64,000 bases of DNA from Henckelia pumila (lineage: Eukaryota; Streptophyta; Magnoliopsida; Lamiales; Gesneriaceae): contig NC_133120.1 of the NCBI RefSeq assembly GCF_033568475.1, forward strand, positions 26,455,425 through 26,519,424. The letters run 5' to 3'. Both the position numbers and the translations under genes were made by a program. Under the pieces are notes generated by a model. That model worked only from the letters and a program-made list of their open reading frames with translations, made no database searches and was not told where the DNA came from. Shown here in pieces: positions 12,147 to 24,035 of the stretch (the first letter of the stretch is position 1; the number at the start of each line of letters is the position of its first letter).

Positions 12147-12257
12147 CTAGATTCCATGCCTGAGCTGTAGATTGGAGCGGGGTTTACTGCTAGATTGCAT
12201 GCTCGAGCTGTAGGTTGGGGAGAGGCTTACTGCTAGATTGTATGTCTGATACCTGTA
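12147..12257. repeat. 43-bp tandem repeat, about 2.5 units
   Basis: The units begin CTAGATTCCATGC, CTAGATTGCATGC and CTAGATTGTATG at 12147, 12190 and 12233. The first two end in TTTACTG or CTTACTG. The array starts exactly at the copia D boundary, so more units may exist on the far side of D. Confidence 0.75.
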
Positions 12258-12742
12258 AAAAGATCCAAAACCAAAATACAAAGCAGTAGAAGTCCAATAC
12301 AATATCAGATTAATTAAACACCAGGCCCCATGTAAAAAAGTTATCATGAGATATCTCCCATCTGAGATAAATTAACTCCCAGGCATACAACGCTTATCAC
12401 GTGAATATAAGGCCCGGCCAGGGAATATCTTAAACTTGAAATCTTTCCCTGTTCGATGCACTTCATTACTTCAAAAAAGCTATTTATTACGTTTGATTTT
12501 GGAAATGTACCACCAATGATCTTCAAGCATTCACCATTGAGAGGAAAAATATATGGCACGAGTATTGGATTTTATCCCCATCCAAAAGCATGAGAATCCC
12601 TAATCCAGCAAATTCCATAGATAGGAATATAATATATAAGCACAAATTGATAGTAGCTTTAACAATTTAACACCTTCAGTAAATAATCATGCCCACATAA
12701 TACTTGGCTTTAACATAATGGAATGAATGATTAATTCCAACC
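12147..12742. other. Anonymous DNA with 43-bp repeats
   Basis: Between copia D and element F there are about 600 bp with no transposon features that I recognise. It starts with two and a half 43-bp units (12147, 12190, 12233). An open stretch on the minus strand (12344-12559, 71 codons, containing GECLKIIGGTF and SLAGPYIHVI) has a protein-like composition but no family that I can name. It could be an exon remnant of a host gene or chance. Confidence 0.4.
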
Positions 12743-12747
12743 CATAT

Positions 12748-14308
12748 TGTCACGCCCCGAGACCGAGACGTGCCACCGGCGTTATTTTAAATTCTCAAAA
12801 ATTATAAAACAACCAGCCTCGTAGTATAGTATAAACCAAACCAGTCTATTATCATAAATAAACTCCAAAACATCGTCTTTACAAGTCGATAAATCCAAAA
12901 TAACAAAACAACTGCGGAAGCGTCTAAAAACTTAATAACAAAATATTAATGCGAAAATCCCAATAATAAAAATAGCAAAATTTAGTCTTATTCATCATCT
13001 ATCACCATCCCCAAAACATATTTTGTTCACGAACTTCTACATCATCATCTTCATCATCTGGGAGGGAAAAGTAAGGGGTGAGTGTTTTGGGAAACACTCA
13101 GCAAGTGAGGGCCGTTCGAGACATGTACCAAATATATGCATAACATAAAATAATAATCGTGAACATGAACATCAACATAAACATAACTCAATACTTGGGC
13201 CATCGGGCCATAACATCATCATGATAAATAACTTTCAACACATGAACATAAGCACTGAAATTCATCTCCTTTCCATGATTTACTGTCTCCTATATGTTAA
13301 TCCTCTAAGGAGCGAGGCCATGTCCAATATGTTAATCCTCTATGGAGTGAGGCCATACAACGGTTACAATCCCACCATATAAGGGTCATATCATTATCAT
13401 ATCCATTCGAATCATAACAGTGCTTGACAACATGCATGACATTACATGAACCAACATGACACGAATAAAAGACACATGCTCGAACGAATTTCGAAAACCA
13501 AAATACCATGACTCATCAATAAATATTTTTAAAATCACAACAAGAAATATACATATAAAAGCCCACTTACAGATATTATTTGTGCGAAATCAAATACTAC
13601 AAAGGGGCGAAGCTTGACCGAATACTCTAAAAGCAATCCGAAATTCCACCTTGCTTCTTCCAAAATTTGGCAGACTTTTCTTCTTCGAAAATGAGGAAAA
13701 CTATTGGACCAATTATTGAGAATTAATCATATTTCAAACTCCTAAACAAATCTCACGTGGAATGGTGGAAAAATAATTAATAAATTTTTGGGTCCAATTG
13801 CAGGGTTGGTTTCTCGAAACTTGAGGAAAAAGAAGACTCACCTTTGACTCCAATTTGCTACTAGATTATTGAAGCAATTCTCCTCCAAATCCTTATGCCA
13901 CTATCTCGAAAGTCTTAGAGACCAAAAAAAACTGACAACTTCAGAACTTCACTTGCTATACTCCACCCACGTGAATATGTAATAGTGGTGAACAAATCCT
14001 TTAACTTTATTACTAGCTGGTTTCGAAAATATAGAGAGAAAAGTATGGTTGAAAGAGACGGCTTCTTGCACTTTAAATAGGAGGCCAAAAATCATCCGAA
14101 AATAGGAATGAAATCTGAATTGATTTTTGTGTAATAAGGAAAGAAAATTTGCAGCTTTTTATTCCTTGATTTATTTGCTGCCACTAAGCCGATTGCGTCC
14201 CAAAAATTCAGCCTTCGGTCTTTAGGAAAAAGGAAAGAATATAATTTCCATGCTCGAGAATTCCTTCCATGATGGTGAATGCTTGATGTCCAAGTTTTGG
14301 GTTTTACA
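12748..14308 (-). repeat. 3' LTR of element F
   Basis: This 1561-bp LTR (TGTCACGCCCC ... GGGTTTTACA as read on the plus strand) is near-identical to 16288-17848. Short ORFs inside it (for example 13297-13509) recur in both LTRs and have no recognisable product. Confidence 0.92.
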
Positions 14309-14321
14309 TCCCTCCCTTCTT
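14309..14321 (-). other. Polypurine tract (element F)
   Basis: The minus strand reads AAGAAGGGAGGGA immediately before the 3' LTR. It follows the TTTCGAGGACGAAAC motif that precedes the PPT in gypsy elements, also seen in M near 52524. Confidence 0.8.
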
Positions 14322-14383
14322 ATGATAAGTTTCGTCCTCGAAACTTGAGTTAACTTGTTCTTAGGGGTCGCTACTCTAAATAG

Positions 14384-15592
14384 TTAAGTCAGTTCCTCAG
14401 GTATAAGCCCTAACTTCTTAGCGAACCTCTTAGATGTAAACGAATGTGTGACACCAAAATCGAATGAAACATATGTAGACACATTGTTGATTAGAATGGT
14501 ACCTGTCACGATTTTGTTTGCACCGTCTGCTTCTTCTTGAGTAATGGCATAGACACGAGCATTGGGTTTATTTTCCTTTGGTTGGCCTTGAGTAGTAGTA
14601 CTAGCATTTGGTCCTGTCTTTGACTTCATGGGTTCGGGACATTGAGCAATTCGGTGTCCCATTTTTTCACAGTTGAAACAGGCGCCATTGTTCTGACGGC
14701 ATTCCACTTCATGTCGGAGGTGGCAGGTGGGGCATAACTTGATCTGTGGATGATTTGGAGCAGAAAGGGTCTCCTTGGATAATTCACCAGAATGGTTTGG
14801 ACGCTTGGACACATGCCCGTTCGAAGAAGATTGGCCAGAGAGAGGTCGTTTGTTGTTGAAGTTATTTTCTCGACGCTTGATATCCGATTCAGCTCGGATG
14901 GCTGCTCCCATCAAGTCTGCAAAGTTGGCAGGTTGATAAACTGCTAATGCAGACTGGATTCTGCTGCTCAACCCCTTCTTGAACCGGTGCAACTTTAGCT
15001 CATCATCTCCCATAATGGTTGGGGCATAAGACCCGAGTTCATTGAACTTGGAGGTGTACTCCACCACTGTCATATCTGAAGATTGCATGAGATTTTCAAA
15101 TTCGCTCAGTTTCTGTATTCGAACCTCCGCTGGAAAGTACTGCTTCAAAAACGCAGTACGGAACTGTTGCCATGTGATTGGTCCCGCCGCTAACATGGCT
15201 GGTGAGATAGCTTCCCACCACTTATGTGCTTTGTCTTCCAGAAAAGGAATTGTCACCTCCACTTTAAGTGCTTCGGGGACTTCAAGTAGATGCAGTTGGT
15301 CCTCCATCTTCTTCATCCAATTTCATCCCACCTCTGGGTCAGCATCTCCCTTGAACATTTCAGTTCGATTCTTGCGAAGAGATTCATAATGGAATTTTAC
15401 TCCATTCTGAGCAGGTGGAGGAGGTGGCGGATTGCCATTGCCGTTGCCATTTGTATTTCCCATCCCTTGGAGTGTCGTCGCCACTATTGCTGCGATAGCC
15501 GCAAGGTCTTCTCTGCTAAGACTGATTCCTGGAGGTGGATTCGCATTATCCCCACGATTGTTGTTGCGTGTTCTTGGGGGTTCTCCGACCAT
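14384..15592 (-). pseudogene. Gypsy Gag with truncated protease (element F)
   Basis: ATG at 15592 opens MVGEPPRTRNNNRG, with a low-complexity N-terminus (asparagine/glycine then six prolines). The retrotrans_gag region follows (MKKMEDQLHLLEVPEALKVE, HKWWEAISPAM, FLKQYFPAEVR) and a zinc knuckle CFNCEKMGHRIAQC. The end is the first 40 or so residues of protease, where the active site reads FDFGVTHSF instead of the usual FDTGATHSF. One in-frame stop (15323-15325) splits gag after 89 codons. If read through, Gag is about 402 residues. The protein would give particle structure only. Confidence 0.85.
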
Positions 15593-16271
15593 TTCCTACA
15601 GTAAAGGAGTTCTAAGAGTTTGTCGAAACAATATACTTTAAGAAGAAAGGAAATAGCGGAATAAATGAATCAATAAATATTCCAAAGGAATAAAAGTTAT
15701 TTTATTGATTCCCAAAATGTCATGAAGGTGAACGAAACAAAACAAGCTAAGTCTCAAAAATACCAAGATATCCAAACCATGCTGAATAAAAATCAAAACA
15801 ATGCTGAATAAAAGAACTATCTAGGTAGTAGCTCTAGTAATAGTCATCTTCCAAAAATGAAGAAGAACGAATTACGATCAGAATTTAAACTGATGAACAA
15901 TTTATAATATGTTACTCGGGCAGTATTGATATCAAGCGAAATTTTCGGGCAAATTTTCCAAAAATGGAAAATTGTGAGATTTCTTTCTGGGCAGAAACTA
16001 CAAGTCGAGGGTGTTGTGGGACAATTTGCGGAATTGGATTTCGAATTTCCTGGGTGAAGTTATAAGCGTCCGAAAACTTTCCTAAAACGGCAAAAACGCA
16101 ATTTCGAAGACTTAAACGATGGAATTCGGGCTAAAAGCGTCATTAATCATACAAAGTATGAGTTTAACTTAGAAGATTGTTTCGGGTCAGGATACGCAGG
16201 GCTTTGGTCAAAATTTGACAACGTCAAATTTTTCGGTACGGAATCCCATCCGGATTTATGAACCTGGCGGC

Positions 16272-16284
16272 TCAAATACCACTT
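16272..16284 (-). other. Degenerate primer binding site (element F)
   Basis: Just inside the 5' LTR the minus strand reads TGGTATTTGAGCC, which matches initiator-Met tRNA complement (TGGTATCAGAGCC) except for two bases. The change may be post-insertional decay or a real variant. Confidence 0.65.
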
Positions 16285-16287
16285 TAA

Positions 16288-17848
16288 TGTCACGCCCCGA
16301 GACCGAGACGTGCCACCGGCGTTGTTTTAAATTCTCAAAAATTATAAAACAACCAGCCTCGTAGTATAGTATAAACCAAACCAGTCTATTATCATAAATA
16401 AACTCCAAAACATCGTCTTTACAAGTCGATAAATCCAAAATAACAAAACAACTGCGGAAGCGTCTAAAAACTTAATAACAAAATATTAATGCGAAAATCC
16501 CAATAATAAAAATAGCAAAATTTAGTCTTATTCATCATCTATCACCATCCCCAAAACATATCTTGTTCACGAACTTCTACATCATCATCTTCATCATCTG
16601 GGAGGGAAAAGTAAGGGGTGAGTGTTTTGGGAAACACTCAGCAAGTGAGGGCCGTTCGAGACATGTACCAAATATATGCATAACATAAAATAATAATCGT
16701 GAACATGAACATCAACATAAACATAACTCAATACTTGGGCCATCGGGCCATAACATCATCATGATAAATAACTTTCAACACATGAACATAAGCACTGAAA
16801 TTCATCTCCTTTCCATGATTTACTGTCTCCTATATGTTAATCCTCTAAGGAGCGAGGCCATGTCCAATATGTTAATCCTCTATGGAGTGAGGCCATACAA
16901 CGGTTACAATCCCACTGTATAAGGGTCATATCATTATCATATCCATTCGAATCATAACAGTGCTTGACAACATGCATGACATTACATGAACCAACATGAC
17001 ACGAATAAAAGACACATGCTCGAACGAATTTCGAAAACCAAAATACCATGACTCATCAATAAATATTTTTAAAATCACAACAAGAAATATACATATAAAA
17101 GCCCACTTACAGATATTATTTGTGCGAAATCAAATACTACAAAGGGGCAAAGCTTGACCGAATACTCTAAAAGCAATCCGAAATTCCACCTTGCTTCTTC
17201 CAAAATTTGGCAGACTTTTCTTCTTCGAAAATGAGGAAAACTATTGGACCAATTCTTGAGAATTAATCCTATTTCAAACTCCTAAACAAATCTCACGTGG
17301 AATGGTGGAAAAATAATTAATAAATTTTTGGGTCCAATTGCAGGGTTGGTTTCTCGAAACTTGAGGAAAAAGAAGACTCACCTTTGACTCCAATTTGCTA
17401 CTAGATTATTGAAGCAATTCTCCTCCAAATCCTTATGCCACTATCTCGAAAGTCTTAGAGACCAAAAAAAACTGACAACTTCAGAACTTCACTTGCTATA
17501 CTCCACCCACGTGAATATGTAATAGAGGTGAACAAATCCTTTAACTTTATTACTAGCTGGTTTCGAAAATATAGAGAGAAAAGTATGGTTGAAAGAGACG
17601 GCTTCTTGCACTTTAAATAGGAGGCCAAAAATCATCCGAAAATAGGAATGAAATCTGAATTGATTTTTGTGTAATAAGGAAAGAAAATTTGCAGCTTTTT
17701 ATTCCTTGATTTATTTGCTGCCATTAAGCCGATTGCGTCCCAAAAATTCAGCCTTCGGTCTTTAGGAAAAAGGAAAGAATATAATTTCCATGCTCGAGAA
17801 TTCCTTCCATGATGGTGAATGCTTGATGTCCAAGTTTTGGGTTTTACA
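16288..17848 (-). repeat. 5' LTR of element F
   Basis: This 1561-bp partner of 12748-14308 has the same length and differs at about nine positions by eye (for example CCACTGTAT against CCACCATAT near 16913). It ends at 17848, followed by target duplication CATAT. Between it and gag (15593-16287) lies a noncoding leader of about 0.7 kb. Confidence 0.92.
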
Positions 17849-17853
17849 CATAT

Positions 17854-19928
17854 CACCAGTATGCAATTTAGGTGATCAACCTTTCTAATCTCTTTCACCA
17901 TTCCAAATATTTTTTTTAGCTACATGAATGATATTCATGTCACATGATATGTGAATAATTTTAGATATATAGAAATACTTATCTTGCTCTGGATTCATGA
18001 CTTGGAACCCGTAACAAATTCAGTACTTCACTTTTGAGCCATAACTGATATAAGACGGGTCTCAAGACTTTGAAAATGCGAGAAAAACCGGATTCCTTCC
18101 AGCTTTTCGACGATAGGGCAGTGGTCTCCAGTATGCTTGAGTAATTTTGGATCAAGAAAAACATTGAACATTTTTATGCTGTAAATAAAGGTGCATCGAT
18201 ACACCAAGAAAGAAGATAAAATAGCCCAGCGGCCAGCTACAGATTAGACATGCTGTATTCTTAGAAATAACATCTCAAATGTGAGTTTCAACTTAGTCCC
18301 CTCTGAATAACTTCATCGAACAACAAGGGCCTTGCAAGCTTATCTCTCTCGCACTTTGTTACTAACCAAGTAAAAAAGGATGACTTGACATTGATGACCA
18401 ACTTGAGATTTTCTTCTGTTTATCCAGTAATAAACTACATGAAAAACTTAAGGATGAAAAACAACGAATGCTTAAGGATGAAAAACAACAGCAAGCATTC
18501 GTAAGAGAAAAACTAATTCGGACAATTCATGAGATAAGTAGAATGCAGCAGATGTAAGGACCGAGTGCTCTCAGCCAAGAATTGGTGCAACCCTCCCAAT
18601 ACAACGTAAGCAATCCACAAAACCATGCAACCGAGAATCACAAGATAGAAATCGGTGAAAGCCACAAAATGGAACCAAACAGCCCCAACCACATTCTAAT
18701 ATTGCTCTAAAAAACTGATTACTTGATAAGACAATTAATAACATGAACCTAAACATATGTCTTACCACCCGCAGTATGAGATCCATAAAAAACCTTGAAA
18801 TTCCACAAAGTCGAGAAGGAATAGAAACCAACACCTGTTGTGCACCACACAAATAGCAAAGATGATGGTGAGCATCGGGAAGCATTAGTATCAGACGATG
18901 GACTATCCTCAATTCATCAAGTGAAACAAAGTTGGTTTCATGATGGTTGAATGTATAAAGGAGCGCATGGCTCGATGGTGGTGTGACACCACTGCCCGAC
19001 AGCCACATGTGAAGAGAATTAATGTGAGTACGTGACTTCCAAAAATGTCTTGACAATGGATGGGGCTTGCTCTTCTTCTCCAGATTTATGTTTTAGCTAT
19101 GACTTCTCAAAGCTAGAAACCCAGCTACCTATTTTCCTTTTCACAAACACTTAGCGTGCGCTAGAGTCTCTCTCACTTAGAGAATGCGAATTTGACCTCC
19201 CAAGAGATATATTGATGGCTTCATGATGGTGAAATGCAGAAGCGACGGTGCGGTTTGGTAGTGTACCGCACTACTGTATGACAGCTAAAGGAGATATGCC
19301 AAGTGGAATGGGCTTGGACTCTTCTTTATCTTTTTTATAAACCTGCAATATTTTTTTTTTTTTCCGTATCTCAACGTCATAACCCAAGATTCCCACAAAC
19401 GGCGCCAAATTTTATCACCGAAAAAGTTGGGTAGACGTAACAACCTTTCCCAATGAGATCTTCCCTTTTCATCGTGGCTTTGTAACTCAACTGGTCTTCT
19501 GCACACAATAAATAACTTGTGAATGGGCGTCAGAAGAGTTTTCCGGTGTAGCAACTTCGATGCCTAAGTCAATATAGAGCTTATTAGAGAAGAAAACTCT
19601 AAGAAAATAAGCAGCAAAGTGTGAAATATATTGCATATGAGATTGTGTATATTCTCAATGTTATTAACAATGAATCAAACCTGATATTTATAGACGAAAC
19701 CTATAAGAGTTCAACCAACAAGAAATATTTACTTTCCTAATTGAATTCAAACTTTCATCTTTATCAAAGATTATATACTTATCTTGCTAGATATGGGGTA
19801 TCTAGATAAGAAATAATATATATATTTATCTTACAAGACTCGACTATTTATGTGGGATATCATCTGCCCTTTTATTATTTTTGGATTATTATTTAGTTTT
19901 TGTTTTTTTGTCTTGGTAGAGTGGTAGG
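17854..19928. other. Anonymous DNA between F and copia I
   Basis: About 2 kb with no intact gene. A 43-codon open stretch on the minus strand (18028-18160, reading LLKHTGDHCPIVEKLEGIRF) looks protein-like but I cannot name it. Near 18571-19056 there is a 161-codon minus ORF of odd composition that I do not trust. A diverged repeat pair with hairpins lies at 18930-19330. At 19390-19420 the minus strand reads AAATTTGGCGCCGTTTGTGG, resembling a retroelement PBS, with AT-rich LTR-like sequence to its right up to about 19900. That suggests an old LTR relic. Confidence 0.4.
18930..19330. repeat. Diverged repeat pair with matching hairpins
   Basis: Two copies (about 18936-19080 and 19213-19330) share TTCATGATGGT, a central hairpin, GACAGC and a GGGCTTG..CTCTTCTT end. 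The hairpins are GTGGTG-TGA-CACCAC (18978-18992) and GTAGTG-TACCG-CACTAC (19258-19274). One stem pair is changed on both sides. Confidence 0.55.
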
Positions 19929-20101
19929 TGTTAACTAAATATTGTGTGAATATTCTAAAAGATTTGTTAGACTATATCCTTGTATAACTTAGTTTAAATT
20001 AGGATTTTAATCGTGCTTATCTAGTCGTGATAGGCATCTTATTCAATTGTATATATACATTAACTTGTGATCAATAACAATCATTAATTCTCAAACTATA
20101 T
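19929..20101 (+). repeat. 5' LTR of copia I
   Basis: The LTR begins TGTTAACTAAATATTGTGTG and aligns along its length with 28041-28067 plus 28944-29089. Shared words include GTCGTGATAGGCATCTTATT. The inner end is decayed (AAACTATA) and abuts the PBS. Confidence 0.85.
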
Positions 20102-20102
20102 A

Positions 20103-20117
20103 TGGTATCAGAAGTCC
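20103..20117 (+). other. Primer binding site (copia I)
   Basis: TGGTATCAGAAGTCC resembles the initiator-Met tRNA complement over its first ten bases, and lies directly after the 5' LTR. Confidence 0.75.
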
Positions 20118-20366
20118 TTGTCTTACGCTGCTAAAAGCTCTAACCCTACTCACTTCGCCGCCGCCGCCACCATCCTCTATGGCTTCCTTGGTCGCAGCCG
20201 TCCATCTCACCGCCACACCCTCTCTCACTGCTATCAACGTGGCTGCTCAAGCACCTCTCAAACTTATATATACCAATTATCATGTCTGAAAGATTCAGTT
20301 CTAGTCTCTTCTTATTTGCTATGATTTGATGGGCTATGTCGATGGCTCCAAGCCTTATCCACCCCC

Positions 20367-23300
20367 CAAATGGCGGAACCAGGAATTCAAATCCGCCCGG
20401 GCTAGAATTTTATAACAAAAAAATAATATATAACAATTAAAATCAAGAGTGAGATACCTATTCATTGTAATCTCAAAAAACACCTCGTAAACAAGATCTT
20501 CAATAATTTTTGCATGAAACTTGTAATATTCAAAAACAGTACTTGACAATGTAAAATTTTGTATCCCCATCGTCCTGCAAAAAACTAATGAAGTTTAAAT
20601 AAAATGAATATCTGTAAAACCAATGATGAAATGTTGATAAATAAATTAAACAATTTAACACAAAAAGATATAAAAATGGTAAGAATAGATATACCTGTTC
20701 TATTGAAGCTGCGATCTACGATTCTTTAACGTATAATATTCATCGATTATGGAATCTGATTCTATGGTTAAAGCAAACTCTCTTTCAATATAAATAATCA
20801 TAGAATCTGTCAGAAAGTCCTCTCCCATTCTATTACGAAGAATTGTTTTAACATGCTTCATAGCCGAAAAATGCACGTTCTGTAGTTGCCGTGGAAACAG
20901 GCAAAATTAACACTAGACGAATCAACCTGTCAATCAGATTATAGTGTTGCGACTTTTTTGTTTCAAATAACCCACGACACAATTCTGAGATTGTAGACAT
21001 TTTCTGAAAATTTTCATGACAAACTACATCGAGCTCATAATGCTGTAGTTGAGACTTCAAACAATGCATTTCCTGTTCAGTGAAGTCCTCAGGATAATAC
21101 TTTTGAGCGAGAGTAAGAATCTTGTCAATGTCGAACCATTTAAAATTATCATTCAGATCCAAAGCAGAGCTAAGCATAAGAAGTTCTACTGTCTCATCAC
21201 TGAATCTAGAGTTTAGCTCTTCCAACTGAAAATCTATTGCAGTATTAAATATATCATAATGAAAGTGATGCTCGAAAGTGATGCTCAAATGTGATGGTAT
21301 CTTTTTGCTGGAATGAGCGACTAGAACGCTTATAACGAGCACTCATATCTGGAATATCAACATCCAATCTTGTGCAAAAAGATTTGACATATGAAAGAAG
21401 AATATCAAAACCATCATTTCTCAATGTCAGAAGAAGTTCTTTAGTCGTTGAGACCAGATCCATTGCACTTAAGATATCAAGAGATTTTTGTTGCAAGACA
21501 CGACAAAGCAAATCCGTGATCGCCATAATTTTATGCATCAAATGCAAAATAAAAATGAAATCAAAAGACTTCATCACTGTTAAGGAACCACCAGCTTCCC
21601 CACGCATTGAAGTAGAGGAACCATCAGTGATAATGCATTCAAGTACAACAATAGTTGCTTCATACATATCTATTAAGCCGCAAATAGAATCAAAATGAGA
21701 GCTCCAACGAGTAGTTCCAGCTCGATGCAAAGTCCCATCTGATTAGCTCCTCGCCCAGTCTCACGTTCACCAACAGCAATAGAACGTGAAATTTCGTTAA
21801 CTTGAGCAGATTGCAACTCAACATTGCGTTTAGAAGAAGATGTAACAAGATTGACAATAGTCGTCAGATTCGAAAAAAGAAGCCATATAGAAATCTCCTT
21901 TTCAGCACATGCAACTAACGCTAGCTGGAGGCGATGAGTAAAACAATGCACATAATATGCATAAGGGCAATCTCTAAGAAATAAAGCTTGCAATCCATTG
22001 AAAGCACCAGACATGTTACTAGCACCATCATACCCTTAACCTCGCATATTATGAATTTCTAAATTATATCTAGCTAGTACATCACATATTTCTTTCTTGA
22101 GTGTTGCAGCTGCGGTGTCATGAACATGTACAATTTGAAAAAAACGCTCCCGCAAAAAAACATGGGTATCAACAAATCTCAAAATTATAGCCATCTGTTC
22201 TTTGTTAGATACATCCTTCGCTTCATCCACCAAAATACAAAACTTAGAATCTTCAATTTCATCACGAATTTTATTTCTGATTCGGTTCCCAATAATATGC
22301 AAGATTTCTTTATGAACTTTTGGTGAGATATACTTTGCATTTCCCGGAGCTTTTTCTAATATGACTTCACCAATACTAGCATTCCATTTTCCCATAAATT
22401 TTAACATCTCAATAAAATTACCACGATTTTGAGAATCTAAAGATTCATCATGACCTCTCAAACCACATGCTTGCAAACTAAGCCTACGAATGCACTCAAT
22501 TGTTGTTGTAAGTCTCAATCGGTTCTTTTGAATCTATTCAGAAGATTCTCGATTAATAATTTTATCTATATGTCGAGTTACATTAATCAAATCAATAACA
22601 GATTTTGCAGATTTATTATGCACTGAGTTAGAACTTCCCATGTGAGACAAAAAGGCACACTTAGCTCCATCATTAACACGTTTCTAACTTCTAAATCCTT
22701 CAACTGTGAAGGTAGAATGTTGTGCTTCACTTAATTCAAAAAGATAGCACGGAAAACAAAACACTGCATCTTTCGAAGGAGAGTACTCTAACTATGAAAA
22801 CTTTTTAAACCATGTATATTGAAATCGTCGATGTTGCGTACCTGATTCAGACCGTGGGTACTCCGACAATTTAGGATGATATGGTCCCATTTTGATATAA
22901 CATCGTCTAATTTCATCACGATGATTAACAGGATGCCGCCACATCAAAATACGCAATCCAGGATCCCGTTCAAGAGAAGTTTCATCAAATTCAACTCTTT
23001 GAGATTTAGATGGAGGTTCCGACACCTCGTTAAGAATGGGTGTATTAGCGTCAGTCATCTCGGATGACGAAGGATTGTCAATTCTTGGCTTGAAAAAAGA
23101 TAAAATATTATTTCCTCTTTTTCTCTCTTGATTTGACATTAGTTACCTAATAAAAAAACTAAACAAATGTCAAAACAATTAAACAAAATTTAAATTTTAA
23201 AATGCATTGTTAGTTTGTTATCGCTAGTAGCGCAAAAAAATTAAACAAATTTTTTCCAGTATACAAAACAACTTATTTGATACAAAAAACAAAAACAAAA

Positions 23301-24035
23301 CCAAAAGAAACTAAAGTTGAGCCAAAACACACACATTGAATCAAATGAAATGCTGGAAGAAAAATATATCAAAATTCTCAACTAACTAATATTGATACAC
23401 ACGTTTTATCTTGAATTTAATTTTCCAAATCACTGTTAGTATTCACAAATCAACAATCAACAATCATCAACTCAATTCTCATTCACCCAAAAGCTGTCCA
23501 AAAATAGAATGCAGTACGTTTCCCCAAATTTGAACCAAATGGTCCAAATCACAATTCAAGATTCACGGCCATCACATTTCAAAGGACAAAGGGTAAAAAA
23601 TCATATTCATACCAATTACCAAGTAGAGAACAAAATTCCAAGAAAAACCCTAGAGGCAAGAATCCAAGATTCACGAACCAAAATCTGCATATAATGATAT
23701 AAACACAAAAATAATTACCATATATATGATAGCAAAAATTGAAAGAAAGAAAAAAAAGAGTAAGGACTCGGACTTCGGACTCACAACTAAGAGAGATATT
23801 TGCAACTTCATGGCAGAAACGAATCAGACGATGCAAACTCTACACTTTCTTTGTTGCGGCAGAGACTATGTAGAATTGAAGGGTGGTCGACGGACACAAT
23901 CACACGCATCAGCCCACTTTAGCCCACTTTTGTAAGTTGAATATTGGGCTATTGAATTTTTTTTTAAATGGGTCACCGGGCTAAAAGAAATTAAGCCCAA
24001 ATATAGCATATAAAAAATTATTAGAAATTTTTGGG
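20367..24035 (-). mobile_element. hAT-like DNA transposon L
   Basis: This 3.67-kb insertion sits in copia I gag and carries a minus-strand transposase pseudogene. The candidate 8-bp target duplication is CCACCCCC (20359-20366) and CCACCCAC (24036-24043) with one mismatch, 8 bp being the hAT norm. The left end reads CAAATGGCGGAACCAGG, similar to plant hAT ends. I do not see a clean inverted copy at the right end, so the exact termini are uncertain. AT-rich flanks at 20380-20700 and 23140-24030 are noncoding. Confidence 0.75.
20700..23139 (-). pseudogene. TTF/hAT transposase-like protein (ZMYM1-like)
   Basis: The frame opens at 23139 (MSNQERKRGNNILSFFKPR). A TTF-type zinc finger region follows (WFKKFS ... 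YSPSKDAVFCFPCYLFEL), then a DUF4371-like core (SKFCILVDEAKDVSNKEQM, GYDGASNMSGAFNGLQ, HCFTHRLQLALVACAE). The C-terminal hAT dimerisation region has LPVSTATTERAF near 20880, ending at a stop at 20700-20702. Four in-frame stops (22792-22794, 22684-22686, 22534-22536, 22036-22038) and at least three frameshifts (near 21740, 21300 and 20865) disable it. Plant relatives are annotated zinc finger MYM-type protein 1-like. The original is about 790-810 codons. Confidence 0.85.

Larger units (their letters stand above)
12748..17848 (-). mobile_element. Non-autonomous gypsy element F (gag only)
   Basis: This is a complete 5101-bp insertion: two 1561-bp LTRs, PBS, leader, gag, the beginning of protease, and PPT, flanked by a perfect target duplication CATAT (12743-12747 and 17849-17853). 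Reverse transcriptase, RNase H and integrase are absent. The protease start runs almost directly into the gypsy 3' tail motif TTTCGAGGACGAAAC, as if pol had been deleted. The LTRs differ at about nine of 1561 positions by eye, so insertion is recent. The layout matches what the literature calls TR-GAG elements, which would need another element's enzymes to move. Confidence 0.9.

Noticed and set aside
18571..19056. 161-codon minus-strand ORF
   Set aside because: Composition rich in His, Cys, Leu and Phe, overlaps the diverged repeat and hairpin, and has no recognisable domain.
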